DNA of 64,000 nt, from the NCBI RefSeq assembly GCF_009650435.1, contig NZ_VVIP01000043.1:186001-250000 (forward strand), given 5' to 3'. Within the stretch, counting starts at the first letter, position 1. Every line of letters begins with the position of its first letter. The position numbers and the translations under genes were made by a program. Origin of the DNA: Foetidibacter luteolus. Its GTDB lineage: Bacteria; Bacteroidota; Bacteroidia; Chitinophagales; Chitinophagaceae. Of this stretch, positions 34,943 through 43,443 are shown piece after piece. Below the pieces are notes generated by a model that saw only the letters and a list, made by a program, of their open reading frames with translations, had not been told where the DNA came from and did not search any database.

Positions 34943-36016
34943 ATGGCACAGTTCCGCAACTTTAAAATGGTAAGCTATGTAGTATATGGCAGGGGCAGCT
35001 TTAACCAGTTAGATGAAATACTTGCACCACAAAGAAAAAACGGTGCGCCCATGATTTTTTTGCTTGACCATTTTTTTGACGGCAAGTCTTTAATGGGCCG
35101 TATTCCTTTACGCGGTAACGATAAAATAATAACCGTAGATGTTACTCATGAACCAAAGACATCTTATGTAGATAAGCTCGCCAGCGACCTTAAAGAAGAA
35201 TTCGGAACAGTAAGCGGCATCATTGGCATTGGTGGCGGCTCTGCCATGGACCTTGCCAAAGCTGTTTCTTTAATGATGAACAACCCGGGCTCTTCCGCAG
35301 ATTACCAGGGTTGGGACCTAGTAAAAAATCCCGGTGTTTATAAAGCCGGCATACCTACTTTAAGCGGCACCGGTGCGGAGGTTAGCCGTACCACTGTATT
35401 AACAGGGCCCACCAAAAAGCTGGGTATGAACTCTGACTTTACGCCCTTTGACCAGATTGTGCTTGACCCGGAACTTACTGCCAATGCACCCGTTAACCAG
35501 CGTTTTTATACCGGTATGGATTGTTACATACATTGCATTGAAAGCCTGCAGGGCACCTATCTTAACGAGTTTAGCAAAAGCTACGGCGAAAAAGCTTTAC
35601 AGCTTTGCCAGGATGTATTCCTGAAAACAGGGTGGGACGATGCGAGTGATGATAAATTAATGATGGCATCTTACGCCGGGGGCATGAGCATAGCCTACAG
35701 CCAGGTGGGTGTTGCACACGCCGTTAGCTATGGCCTTAGCTACTTGCTGGGCACCAAACATGGCATTGGCAACTGCATTGTAATGAACCAACTGGAAGAG
35801 TATTATCCTGAAGGTGTTGCTGAGTTTAAACGCATGGTGGAGTTGAACAACATTGAAATTCCGCAAGGTATTTGCAAAGGTTTATCAGATGACCAGTTTG
35901 ATGCAATGATAAACGTGTCTCTTGGTATGAAGCCCTTGTGGGAGAACGCCTTGGGAAAAAACTGGGAAAGCATCATGACAAGGGAAAAGCTAAAAGCGTT
36001 GTACCAAAAATTATAA
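34943..36016 (+). CDS. Iron-containing alcohol dehydrogenase, KdnB-like
   Basis: 357 residues. NAD-binding region GIIGIGGGSAMDLAKAVSLM and metal-binding region GMDCYIHCIESLQGTYLNEFSKSYGEKAL with the histidines of group III dehydrogenases (also HAVSYG, KHGIGN). By eye it resembles KdnB, the 3-deoxy-D-manno-octulosonate 8-oxidase that makes the ketone for 8-amino-3,8-dideoxy-Kdo in lipopolysaccharide (FKMVSYVVYGRGSF, HEPKTSYVDKL, GWDLVKNPGV). The partner aminotransferase KdnA is not in the window, so the assignment is tentative. Confidence 0.75.
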   Translation: MAQFRNFKMVSYVVYGRGSFNQLDEILAPQRKNGAPMIFLLDHFFDGKSLMGRIPLRGNDKIITVDVTHEPKTSYVDKLASDLKEEFGTVSGIIGIGGGSAMDLAKAVSLMMNNPGSSADYQGWDLVKNPGVYKAGIPTLSGTGAEVSRTTVLTGPTKKLGMNSDFTPFDQIVLDPELTANAPVNQRFYTGMDCYIHCIESLQGTYLNEFSKSYGEKALQLCQDVFLKTGWDDASDDKLMMASYAGGMSIAYSQVGVAHAVSYGLSYLLGTKHGIGNCIVMNQLEEYYPEGVAEFKRMVELNNIEIPQGICKGLSDDQFDAMINVSLGMKPLWENALGKNWESIMTREKLKALYQKL

Positions 36017-36118
36017 ACCTTACGGCGTAGCCTGTGGTTGCCTTGTTGGCATGGAACTTGAATAGATTAAGGGTTTAATACTAACTTTATTTAAATGTTA
36101 AACAAAAACAACCCGGTT

Positions 36119-36439
36119 ATGAAAAGATTTACAAGGGGCTTGATGGTACTCGCCATTGCAGTGTGTGGTTTATTTGCTTTTACAACATTTCAAACCGGGG
36201 GTTCTATAAAAGGTACTGTTTCACCTGCTGACGGCGCTAAGTATGTTTGGGCTGTATCTGCCACAGATACACTTAAAACATTAATTGCAAAAGGAGCTTT
36301 TCAAATAACAAATGCTAAAGCGGGCACCTACAAGATTATGGTTGATGCAACAGTACCCTATAAAGATGTAATAAAAGATGGAGTACAGGTGGCAGATGGC
36401 CAACTTACAGATGTAGGGGAAATAAAGCTGGAAAAGTAA
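36119..36439 (+). CDS. Small secreted protein with a carboxypeptidase-like fold
   Basis: 106 residues from ATG 36119 (an ATG eight codons earlier is also possible). A signal peptide (MKRFTRGLMVLAIAVCGLFAF) is followed by a domain with GSIKGTVSPADGAKYVWAVSATDTLKTLI, NAKAGTYKIMVDAT and a terminal DVGEIKLEK, the outline of a single carboxypeptidase-regulatory or transthyretin-like beta sandwich. Function unknown. A TAACTTTA box precedes it and a terminator follows. Confidence 0.65.
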   Translation: MKRFTRGLMVLAIAVCGLFAFTTFQTGGSIKGTVSPADGAKYVWAVSATDTLKTLIAKGAFQITNAKAGTYKIMVDATVPYKDVIKDGVQVADGQLTDVGEIKLEK

Positions 36440-36471
36440 CGTAATATTCGTTGTCGTCTCATCAAAATAGA

Positions 36472-36505
36472 AAAAGCAGTTGATCATTTTCAACTGCTTT
36501 TTTGT
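36472..36505 (+). terminator. Terminator after the small secreted protein gene
   Basis: AAAAGCAGTTGA (36472-36483), loop TCATTT, TCAACTGCTTTT (36490-36501), then TTGTTTG. It also reads as a terminator on the opposite strand for the convergent dinB-type gene. Confidence 0.8.
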
Positions 36506-36537
36506 TTGTTACTACCTGCTGATATTACCATTAATTA

Positions 36538-37035
36538 TCAACTCGCTTCATCAGCAGATGGGCCATACAAGCCTGGTACCTTAAGGTTTAGCAACCGCAT
36601 ATAAACTATCAGTTGCCCGCGGTGATGGATAATGTGATTGAATACCATGCTTCTCATGGCAACAACTTTGGGCAACTCAAAAAGCGTGAAATCTCCTTTA
36701 CGCAGTAACCATTTGGCGGTAAGGTCTGCGTCCGTTGCGTTTTGCAGAGCAGTTGTTGCTTCAGCAAAACGGGCTTCAAACCTTGCAAGTACTTCTGCAA
36801 AATTGCTGTCTTTTCCTCTTACCATTTTATCACCGGCAAGGTCTAGCTCACCGGCAGATAACATAAGGGTTATAAAGTTTGGCAATTGTGCAATATGCGT
36901 GGCAAGGTAGCCCAGGCTGTAAGATTTTTCGTGTGGTTTCCAGTTAAAATGCTCATCGGGCAGCAGTTGCAAAACCTTCCGGGTATTGGATGCTTCATGC
37001 TTAAACTCGGGTAATAAAGATTGGGCGATACTCAT
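36538..37035 (-). CDS. DinB-family protein
   Basis: 165 residues, a four-helix bundle with metal-ligand-like histidines: LGYLATHIAQLP and MVFNHIIHHRGQLIVYMRLL, and a third in the N-terminal helix region. DinB/YfiT-type proteins are thought to be thiol-dependent transferases or metal hydrolases; the reaction is not known here. The conserved HHRGQL signature is complete. Confidence 0.85.
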   Translation of the reverse strand: MSIAQSLLPEFKHEASNTRKVLQLLPDEHFNWKPHEKSYSLGYLATHIAQLPNFITLMLSAGELDLAGDKMVRGKDSNFAEVLARFEARFAEATTALQNATDADLTAKWLLRKGDFTLFELPKVVAMRSMVFNHIIHHRGQLIVYMRLLNLKVPGLYGPSADEAS

Positions 37036-37100
37036 ATTGTGCTGATTAAATTGCGTTGAATGTTATATGGTTTTGTGATGCCCATTGCTGAATAGAATTG

Positions 37101-37165
37101 TTGCAGCAGAAGAGTGCGACGCAAGTAAAGCCTCATAATAGTTCCTGCTGCCGGGCCCATAAAAA
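37101..37165 (+). repeat. Interspersed repeat family A, copy 7 (GCGACGCAA core)
   Basis: AGAAGAGTGCGACGCAAG, AAAGCCTCATAATAG, CTGCTGCCGGGCCCATAAAA. It lies in the 172-base gap between the DinB and GH43 genes. Confidence 0.75.
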
Positions 37166-37207
37166 TTCTGCTGCCTTACCACGTACAACCAACAAAAGCA
37201 ATTTAGG

Positions 37208-38959
37208 CTACTCCACTTTTTTTACTTCTGTTTTTTGGCTTACCCCGTTTTCGTTAATGGCTTCAATGGTAAAATAATACGTGGTATTCTTGTCCATTGA
37301 TTTAAGGTAGTATTCAGCCGCATCGTACACCATAATATTATTGTACAACTTGTCAGGCGCAATGCCATAATAAATATTGTATGCATACGCATCGTTTGAC
37401 GGGTACCATTTTAGCCAGGCATTGCGTTTATCATTCTCAGGGCGTAGCACCATAAAGTTATTAACCGGCGCCGGCGCAGCGCCATTGCCTTTACCGAATA
37501 CACGCAAGCCACTGACAGCGAATTTTCCGTTGGCCATGTGCACGTTTTCCATTTTAATAAACCGTGTTTTTACGGGTTGTTCAAATTCTATATAGTCGTG
37601 GGGTACATCTGTTTTATTGCTGCTTTTGTCCATAAGAATTTTCCAGCTCTTTCCATCGTTGGATTGCCACAGTCGGTATTGGTGGTATATATCAGTACGC
37701 TTTCCTAAAATATCAGCATCCTGGTCGGCATAATTTAACTGAATGGCATTAACGGTGGCAACTTCTCCCAAATCTGTTTGTATCCATTCTCCCGCATTGG
37801 CGGTAGCAGCGCACCAGTAGGTTTTAATACTTTCATCTACCGCGTTATTGGCATAATAACTACCATAAGTGCTGGAAACTGTTACCGGCTTTTTATAGTT
37901 CAGCAACATCCAACCGGTAAACCGGCTTTTTAAATGGTCAACCGGGCCTGTGGGCAGCCAATGCGGGTAATCTCCAAAGGCGGTATTGCAATACATGATA
38001 TCGTCTTTATCAAAACCGGCGGGCCATATACCAATCCTTCTTTCAAAATTATTTTTTACGTTAATAACCATGGTAGATACATGCCACCAGTTGCTATATC
38101 TATCCTGGTAGGTAGCTCCATGACCAGCTCCCCGGGCAAAACCACCCGGCTTGTAACTAAAAGGGTTGTGTTCCTGGTAAGTAAAAGGCCCAAGAGGTTT
38201 ATCACTAATATATACCCCATCCGCATAGCCACTGAACTCCGTACCCGGGGCTCCGTATTGCAGGTAATACTTCCCATTGTGTTTATTTACAAAAGCGCCT
38301 TCTACAAAGGGGTTCATAAAATTATTGTCGTTGTATTCGCCAAAACGTTCCCAACCGTGCTGGTCGTCGTGCAGCTTCATTAAATCAACCCGCTTGCCAA
38401 CGGGCTGTAAGGTTTTACGGTCAACCTCCTGGCCGTACAGGGGGTAGGTATTGCTGGAGCCGTGGTAGAGATAAAGCCGGTTATCATCATCCAGGAAAAA
38501 GGAGGGATCCCAAGCGCCGGCCTGGAAAGAATCAACAGCCTCTTTCCAGTCATCAACCCGGGGGTTGGTACTCATCCAGATAGGGAAATTCTTTTGGTAG
38601 GTAGAGCCGATTACCAGCAGCGTATCGCCCAATACAAATACGGCAGGGGCGCAAAGCTCATCATACACTTTATGCCAGGGTTTTAAAAATTTGCGAGGTA
38701 CAAAGTTCCATTTAGCCATATCGCTGCTCCACCAGTAACCCCATTGGTTGGTAGAGAAAAGGTAATAGTCGCCCTTAAAAAAAGTAATTACCGGGTCCGC
38801 TGTGGCACGGTGACGGCCGGCTTCAGAAAAATTTGGAATTGGCGTAAACCCATAATCTATGTTGATAGGGTTGCAATAAGTTTTTTGTTGTGTATAGCTT
38901 GCAAGGGAAACAGTGATAAACAAAAAAAACGCAATGCATTGGCAAACAGGTTTCTTCAT
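37208..38959 (-). CDS. Secreted glycoside hydrolase family 43 enzyme with discoidin and fibronectin III domains
   Basis: 583 residues with signal peptide (MKKPVCQCIAFFLFITVSLASY). The five-bladed propeller (about 30-330) shows the three acids of GH43: HRATADPVITFFKGDYYLFS, GAWDPSFFLDDDNRLYLYHG and PFVEGAFVNKHNGKYYLQYG. A F5/8 type C discoidin-like domain follows (about 345-480; SSTYGSYYANNAVDESIKTYWCA) and then a fibronectin type III domain. GH43 enzymes act on arabinan, xylan or related plant polysaccharides. No SusC/SusD genes are nearby. Confidence 0.9.
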   Translation of the reverse strand: MKKPVCQCIAFFLFITVSLASYTQQKTYCNPINIDYGFTPIPNFSEAGRHRATADPVITFFKGDYYLFSTNQWGYWWSSDMAKWNFVPRKFLKPWHKVYDELCAPAVFVLGDTLLVIGSTYQKNFPIWMSTNPRVDDWKEAVDSFQAGAWDPSFFLDDDNRLYLYHGSSNTYPLYGQEVDRKTLQPVGKRVDLMKLHDDQHGWERFGEYNDNNFMNPFVEGAFVNKHNGKYYLQYGAPGTEFSGYADGVYISDKPLGPFTYQEHNPFSYKPGGFARGAGHGATYQDRYSNWWHVSTMVINVKNNFERRIGIWPAGFDKDDIMYCNTAFGDYPHWLPTGPVDHLKSRFTGWMLLNYKKPVTVSSTYGSYYANNAVDESIKTYWCAATANAGEWIQTDLGEVATVNAIQLNYADQDADILGKRTDIYHQYRLWQSNDGKSWKILMDKSSNKTDVPHDYIEFEQPVKTRFIKMENVHMANGKFAVSGLRVFGKGNGAAPAPVNNFMVLRPENDKRNAWLKWYPSNDAYAYNIYYGIAPDKLYNNIMVYDAAEYYLKSMDKNTTYYFTIEAINENGVSQKTEVKKVE

Positions 38960-39098
38960 AATACACGTATTATACTCAAATTAAAACTAACGAATCGGGG
39001 AAAAAAATACTGAATTGATTGGAATAATAAGTTCTTAATTTGTTGCGCAAAGGCAAATAAATATTCTAAAATATTTAGTATTTACATGATAAATATAT

Positions 39099-39106
39099 TA
39101 GTTTTG
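39099..39106 (+). promoter_or_regulatory. -7 box for recA
   Basis: TAGTTTTG, matching TAnnTTTG, 35 bases before the recA start codon. Confidence 0.55.
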
Positions 39107-39141
39107 CAAAACCCATTTACTAAAAAGAAAACTTTGATGCA

Positions 39142-40167
39142 ATGTCAAACGCAGAAAAACTAAAAGCGCTGAAGCTTACCATTGATAAGATAGACAAGGA
39201 TTTTGGCAAAGGAAGCGTGATGATGATGAACGAGCGTGCCGAAAAACAACTGGAAGTTATTTCCACCGGCTCCATAGGCCTGGATACGGCACTGGGCGTA
39301 GGTGGTTTACCAAAAGGCAGGGTTATTGAAATTTATGGGCCGGAATCGTCCGGTAAAACAACTGTTGCCATACATGTTATAGCCGAAGCGCAGAAAAAAG
39401 GCGGCATTTGCGCTATTATTGACGCGGAACATGCATTTGACAGTTCTTATGCCAAGAAACTGGGGGTTGACGTGGATAACCTGCTGATTTCTCAACCGGA
39501 TTATGGTGAACAGGCCCTTGAAATTGCCGACCGGTTAATTCTCTCCGGTGCTTTGGATGTGGTGGTAATAGATTCCGTTGCCGCGCTGGTACCCAAAGGA
39601 GAGCTGGAAGGCGAAATGGGCGACAGCAAAATGGGCCTGCAGGCCAGGTTAATGAGCCAGGCGCTGCGAAAGCTTACAGCCACCATTAGCAAAACCAATA
39701 CTGTTTGCATATTCATTAACCAGTTGCGTGATAAAATTGGGGTTATGTTTGGCAACCCGGAAACTACCACCGGCGGTAATGCATTAAAGTTTTATTCTTC
39801 CGTTCGTTTAGACATACGCCGCATTTCTCAAATTAAAGATGGTGATGAGGCTGTTGGTAACAAGGTTAAAGTAAAAGTGGTTAAAAACAAGGTCGCACCT
39901 CCTTTCAGGGCTGCGGAATTCGATATAATTTTTGGGGAAGGCATCAGCAAAATAGGAGAAATTCTGGATATTGGGGTAGAGTTGGGCATAGTGCAGAAAA
40001 GCGGGAGCTGGTTTAGTTACGATGGCAATAAACTTGGCCAGGGTAGGGAAGCCGTAAAACAATTATTGTTGGATAATCCCGAGCTGTCTAACGAAATAGA
40101 AGTAAAAATCAGGACAAAACTGATTGATGTTCCCGTTGCTGAAGTTATAGGAACGGATGAAGATTAA
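39142..40167 (+). CDS. recA: RecA recombinase
   Basis: 341 residues. Walker [10 protein letters not shown], Walker [14 protein letters not shown], loop [50 protein letters not shown] and a C-terminal domain from about residue 275 with an acidic tail. RecA forms filaments on single-stranded DNA, driving strand exchange and SOS signalling. Single gene, promoter box upstream and terminator downstream; recX is 4.5 kb upstream on the same strand. Confidence 0.98.
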   Translation: MSNAEKLKALKLTIDKIDKDFGKGSVMMMNERAEKQLEVISTGSIGLDTALGVGGLPKGRVIEIYGPESSGKTTVAIHVIAEAQKKGGICAIIDAEHAFDSSYAKKLGVDVDNLLISQPDYGEQALEIADRLILSGALDVVVIDSVAALVPKGELEGEMGDSKMGLQARLMSQALRKLTATISKTNTVCIFINQLRDKIGVMFGNPETTTGGNALKFYSSVRLDIRRISQIKDGDEAVGNKVKVKVVKNKVAPPFRAAEFDIIFGEGISKIGEILDIGVELGIVQKSGSWFSYDGNKLGQGREAVKQLLLDNPELSNEIEVKIRTKLIDVPVAEVIGTDED

Positions 40168-40216
40168 TAAGCCATTATAGGTTTACAAATAAGTAGATGG
40201 GTTAGTAAGTACAAAA

Positions 40217-40243
40217 GGCCATCCCTTAGTGGATGGCTTTTTT
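40217..40243 (+). terminator. Terminator of recA
   Basis: GCCATCC (40218-40224), loop CTTAGT, GGATGGC (40231-40237), followed by TTTTTTG; 50 bases after the recA stop. Confidence 0.8.
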
Positions 40244-40330
40244 GTTGGTTGCTGCCACAAAATTTAATAACATGTGCAGCGAAAATTTTAGTTTTTCTCT
40301 CTTTCTTTTCTGCAACCAAACCCATCCTTT

Positions 40331-40927
40331 ATGCCAAACGATGCACTTATTATTTTTTCCAGGAACCCGCTTCCGGGCAAAGTAAAGTCCCGGCTGGCAG
40401 AAGCTATTGGCGAGAAAGAAGCCCTTTCTGTTTACAGGCAATTACTGCACCACACTTATTACATTACCCACAACCTGCCTGTTGATAAATACGTGTACTA
40501 CTCAGACTTTATTAACAACGATGATCTTTGGGAAAGCAACAGCTATTTCAAAGAATTACAAACCGGCAGAACATTAGGCGACAAATTGCTGGCTGCTTTT
40601 GAAAACATGTTTTTCTCCGGCTACCGCAAGTGTGTTATTATAGGCAGTGAAAGCATTGAAATAGAAGCCACACATATAGAGCAGGCTTTTTCGTTGTTAG
40701 ATAACCATGATGTGGTAATAGGCCCGGCCCAAACCGGCGGTTATTACCTGGTTGGCCTCAACAAATTATTTGAACCCATGTTTACCGATAAACCCTGGGG
40801 AACCAACAAACTGGTACTTAGCACCATACAGGAACTTGACAGCTATAACATGAGCTATCACCTGTTGCCGCTGCTCAGTGATATTGATGAAGAAAAAGAG
40901 CTGTACTTGTTACACCACAGGCAGTAA
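40331..40927 (+). CDS. Glycosyltransferase of the TIGR04282/DUF2064 type
   Basis: 198 residues with the nucleotide-sugar binding start MPNDALIIFSRNPLPGKVKSRLAEAIGEKEAL, resembling GT-A/MobA-type nucleotidyl-binding folds, then CVIIGSESIEIEATHIEQAFSLLDNHDVVIGPAQTGGYYLVGLNK and PWGTNKLVL. Members named for arsenosugar synthesis share these blocks (N-P-x-x-G-K-x-K-(S/T)-R-L, GP-x-x-x-GGYYL-x-G). The usual conserved Asp in the D(C/S)P motif is replaced by GSES here, so activity is uncertain. Substrate unknown. Confidence 0.75.
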   Translation: MPNDALIIFSRNPLPGKVKSRLAEAIGEKEALSVYRQLLHHTYYITHNLPVDKYVYYSDFINNDDLWESNSYFKELQTGRTLGDKLLAAFENMFFSGYRKCVIIGSESIEIEATHIEQAFSLLDNHDVVIGPAQTGGYYLVGLNKLFEPMFTDKPWGTNKLVLSTIQELDSYNMSYHLLPLLSDIDEEKELYLLHHRQ

Positions 40928-41143
40928 TTTTATACATCAAAAGGTTCTTTTTTAAAATTACCCTTCCCTTTAAACCTGCAGATATCTGTTCAACATTTCA
41001 TACCTTACTTTTACCAATTAGTCCCGCTAAAAGATGATTAATGCCAAATAATCAACAACCCGTTACAGGTATGTTTGATTTCCCCGTTTTAATTTCCATT
41101 TTTGTACAACGCTTTAACACTCATCTCCTTTAAAACAACCAAA

Positions 41144-41725
41144 ATGAAAAAAACACCGCTCCTCGTGCTTACTGCCCTTTCCATTATTCTTTTATCCTGT
41201 GGCGAACAAAAGCCCGCCTCCGGAACAGGTGTGCCCATTACTCAGGACAGCCTGGTAAAACGTGGACAATACCTGGTAACCGTTTTAGGCTGCAGCGATT
41301 GCCATACCCCGAAGAAAATGGGGCCACAGGGCCCTTTTCCTGACCCGGAACTGGAACTTTCCGGCCATCCTGCCGCAATGCCCTTAGGCAAAATAGATAC
41401 AGCCGTACTTAAAGACTGGGTGTTGTTTAATATGACCAATACAGCCACCGTAGGCCCCTGGGGTATCTCCTTCAGTGCAAACCTTACACCTGATGAATCC
41501 GGCATTGGTTCGTGGACGGAAGCTCAATTCATTAAAGCCATCAGGGAGGGGAAATCAAAAGGCCTTGATGGTACCAGGCCTATTTTACCGCCTATGCCCT
41601 GGCCTTCTTACGCCAAAGCTACAGATGAAGATTTAAAGGCCGTTTTTGCTTATTTAAAATCCATCAAACCGGTTAAAAATGTAGTCCCACAACCGGTGCC
41701 TCCTACCCAGTTATCACAGCTTTAG
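41144..41725 (+). CDS. Monohaem c-type cytochrome, lipoprotein
   Basis: 193 residues from ATG 41144 (the upstream 14 codons lack a signal). The lipoprotein signal ends at LLSCGE (cysteine 19). One haem-attachment motif, C50-S-D-C-H54, follows; candidate axial methionines include those in PPMPWPSYA. It would transfer electrons in the periplasm, possibly to an oxidase or dehydrogenase. A strong bidirectional terminator follows. Confidence 0.85.
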   Translation: MKKTPLLVLTALSIILLSCGEQKPASGTGVPITQDSLVKRGQYLVTVLGCSDCHTPKKMGPQGPFPDPELELSGHPAAMPLGKIDTAVLKDWVLFNMTNTATVGPWGISFSANLTPDESGIGSWTEAQFIKAIREGKSKGLDGTRPILPPMPWPSYAKATDEDLKAVFAYLKSIKPVKNVVPQPVPPTQLSQL

Positions 41726-41754
41726 TGATTTTAAAAAGAATACATGTCTATAAC

Positions 41755-41786
41755 AAAAGCGGGATGCAATGTTGCACCCCGCTTTT
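41755..41786. terminator. Bidirectional terminator between the cytochrome and PhyH genes
   Basis: AAAAGCGGG pairs with CCCGCTTTT (9 bp) and the interior contains a further TGCAA/TTGCA pairing. Both sides carry A/T runs, so it serves convergent genes on both strands. Confidence 0.85.
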
Positions 41787-41797
41787 GTTAGTAGCTA

Positions 41798-42532
41798 TCA
41801 TAAAATTTCCGCCCATTCAAGCCCCGGCGGCAGCATTGTATTCGTAAACTCAATATGAATAACCCTGCGTTTACGGTTGCCTGTTGTTTTACCGGAAGCG
41901 TGCAGCAATAATGGTTTCATTATCATTACGCCGCCCTTTGGCACTACACAGGTAATTTCCTGTTCTGCTGCCCAGTCAATATTCTCCGGGCGGTAAATGC
42001 CTTTCACATGGGAGCCAGGTATCACTTTTAAAGCGCCGTTATCTTCATCGGTATCGTCCAGGTGTATGCGCAGGGTAAAGTTATTTTCGAGTATTTCCAG
42101 GGGCGGTTGTACAGCAACAGCATCCTGTTTTACAGTCCAGTTAATAAATCCCGGTGTTTCCTTTTTCCTGCGCAGGGCTATCGTTAAGTCCTGGTGATAG
42201 CTAACAAACCAGTTGGATAATGCAGGTTTATCAAAATAAATAGACTTCACCACAAAATAATCGTGTCCAAAAAGATCGTGTATTAAACTTTCCAGGGGTT
42301 TATTAAAGACTAATTCTTTTACAGCAGGAACTTCATGTAAAAACCGGCGGATGGCAAACAAGTCTGCCGTTTTGCGAAAAGCCTGGCCCGAATTATCCGC
42401 TGCAGATATTTTGTATAGTATTGCGTCTATTTCTTCCGTTGAATATATTCCTTCGGCTATTGCAAAGCCGTTTCTTTCAAATTGTTCCTTGAGTTGGTTA
42501 ATCACGGGTAATAATTCAGCATGTGTTTTCAT
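41798..42532 (-). CDS. Phytanoyl-CoA dioxygenase (PhyH) family protein
   Basis: 244 residues from ATG 42532 (14 upstream codons look non-native). Jelly-roll 2-oxoglutarate oxygenase with metal site SYHQDLTIALR (His-x-Asp) and distal histidine in PLLLHASGKTTGNRKRRVIHIEF (LHAS, with Arg of the 2-oxoglutarate site). LRIHLDDTDEDNGALKVIPGSHVKG is a family block. It hydroxylates an unknown small molecule. It is the third non-haem iron oxygenase type in the window. Confidence 0.88.
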   Translation of the reverse strand: MKTHAELLPVINQLKEQFERNGFAIAEGIYSTEEIDAILYKISAADNSGQAFRKTADLFAIRRFLHEVPAVKELVFNKPLESLIHDLFGHDYFVVKSIYFDKPALSNWFVSYHQDLTIALRRKKETPGFINWTVKQDAVAVQPPLEILENNFTLRIHLDDTDEDNGALKVIPGSHVKGIYRPENIDWAAEQEITCVVPKGGVMIMKPLLLHASGKTTGNRKRRVIHIEFTNTMLPPGLEWAEIL

Positions 42533-42565
42533 ATTGATTTTTTGCAGGGTACCAGCGACATATCC

Positions 42566-42645
42566 CTGTGGCATCTTCGTTGCGTCGCAATCCGTTCATC
42601 GTCCGGTTCGGTGGGCGGCTTTTCAGACCCTGGTAGAAGCCTTAT
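42566..42645 (-). repeat. Interspersed repeat family A, copy 8 (GCGACGCAA core, long form)
   Basis: Read on the minus strand: CTACCAGGGTCTGAAAAG, GAACCGGACGATGAA, TTGCGACGCAACGAAGATGCC. It overlaps the last few bases downstream of the DUF2480 gene. Copy 9 at 43.3 kb has the same sequence in inverted orientation, so the gene is bracketed. Confidence 0.75.
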
Positions 42646-43163
42646 ACACTTTTTATCGCCGGCTTCTTATACACCGGTACCGTGCTGCAAGGCTCACCGT
42701 ACATGATGCTTTTAGCGTAAGGGCGTAATTTTTTCGTTATTTCAAAATAAGCAGCTTCGGGTATGGCAATGTCGCCGCAACCCTTTACTACAACCCGTTT
42801 ATCCAGGTACTCTTCTCCACTAAGGGCCGCTAGTTTTTTAATAAACAAGGTGTTGACCAGGGTTTTTTCATCTCCGTTTACCGAATCCAATGCGTAGGGC
42901 TGCAGGTAGCTGGCCACCAGCATATAAGCCCATACCGGTATAATGGCATCGGCTGAACAGGTTACGGCAACATAAGCGCCATTGTATTCTTCCCAGTTTA
43001 CTGACTGCAAAGCCGCACGAAAGTCTTTTTCTTTCAGTATAAGGCCCATAAAAAGGTAATCTTTCAGGTCAAAAACCTTTATTGGCGCATGGGGATAATA
43101 TGTTTCAAGGTCAAGGGTTATTAAACCGCTTTCTGCCACTTTGTTCACAATAGTTTGTTCCAT
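42642..43163 (-). CDS. DUF2480-family protein
   Basis: 173 residues from ATG 43163 (67 upstream in-frame codons run into repeat sequence and are not native). It carries the blocks FDLKDYLFMGLILKEKDFRAAL, AVTCSADAIIPVWAYMLVASYL and VVVKGCGDIAIPEAAYFEITKKLRPYAKSIMYGEPCSTVP, which I associate with DUF2480, a Bacteroidota-specific family of unknown function. The conserved cysteines (VTCSAD, KGCGD, GEPCSTV) suggest metal or cluster binding. It sits between two inverted copies of repeat A. Confidence 0.75.
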   Translation of the reverse strand: MEQTIVNKVAESGLITLDLETYYPHAPIKVFDLKDYLFMGLILKEKDFRAALQSVNWEEYNGAYVAVTCSADAIIPVWAYMLVASYLQPYALDSVNGDEKTLVNTLFIKKLAALSGEEYLDKRVVVKGCGDIAIPEAAYFEITKKLRPYAKSIMYGEPCSTVPVYKKPAIKSV

Positions 43164-43287
43164 AGTATGTTTTTTAAACAGCCTGCCTCCAAAATTACTC
43201 AACAATTGTGCAATACATTGGTAAAGTAGTTTCTTATGAATAAATGGCAGCAGGTTTTCCATAAAACGAAAGGATTCCTCAGCTAAT

Positions 43288-43358
43288 CTACCAGGGCTAA
43301 AAAGCTGCCCATCGAACCGGACGATGAAGTGCTTGCGACGCAACCGGGCCGCCATGAA
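43288..43358 (+). repeat. Interspersed repeat family A, copy 9 (GCGACGCAA core, long form)
   Basis: CTACCAGGGCTAAAAAGC, GAACCGGACGATGAA, CTTGCGACGCAACCGGG and GCCATGAAATAC. It aligns with copy 8 over about 70 bases in opposite orientation, upstream of the DUF2480 gene. Confidence 0.75.
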
Positions 43359-43390
43359 ATACAAAAGCTGGTATCATAATTCCATAAAAC

Positions 43391-43418
43391 AAAATACCCG
43401 CCTGCAGGCGGGTATTTT
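43391..43418. terminator. Bidirectional terminator after the SurA/PpiD-type gene
   Basis: AAAATACCCGCC-TGCA-GGCGGGTATTTT: a perfect palindrome with A/T runs on both sides; 26 bases from the stop of the foldase gene. Confidence 0.85.
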
Positions 43419-43443
43419 TTATCTAATGTTTTAGCTTCTACTA

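Noticed and set aside
43164-43364. Longer N-terminus of the DUF2480 protein
   Set aside because: The upstream codons lie in a family A repeat and have no resemblance to the protein family; ATG 43163 gives the normal length.
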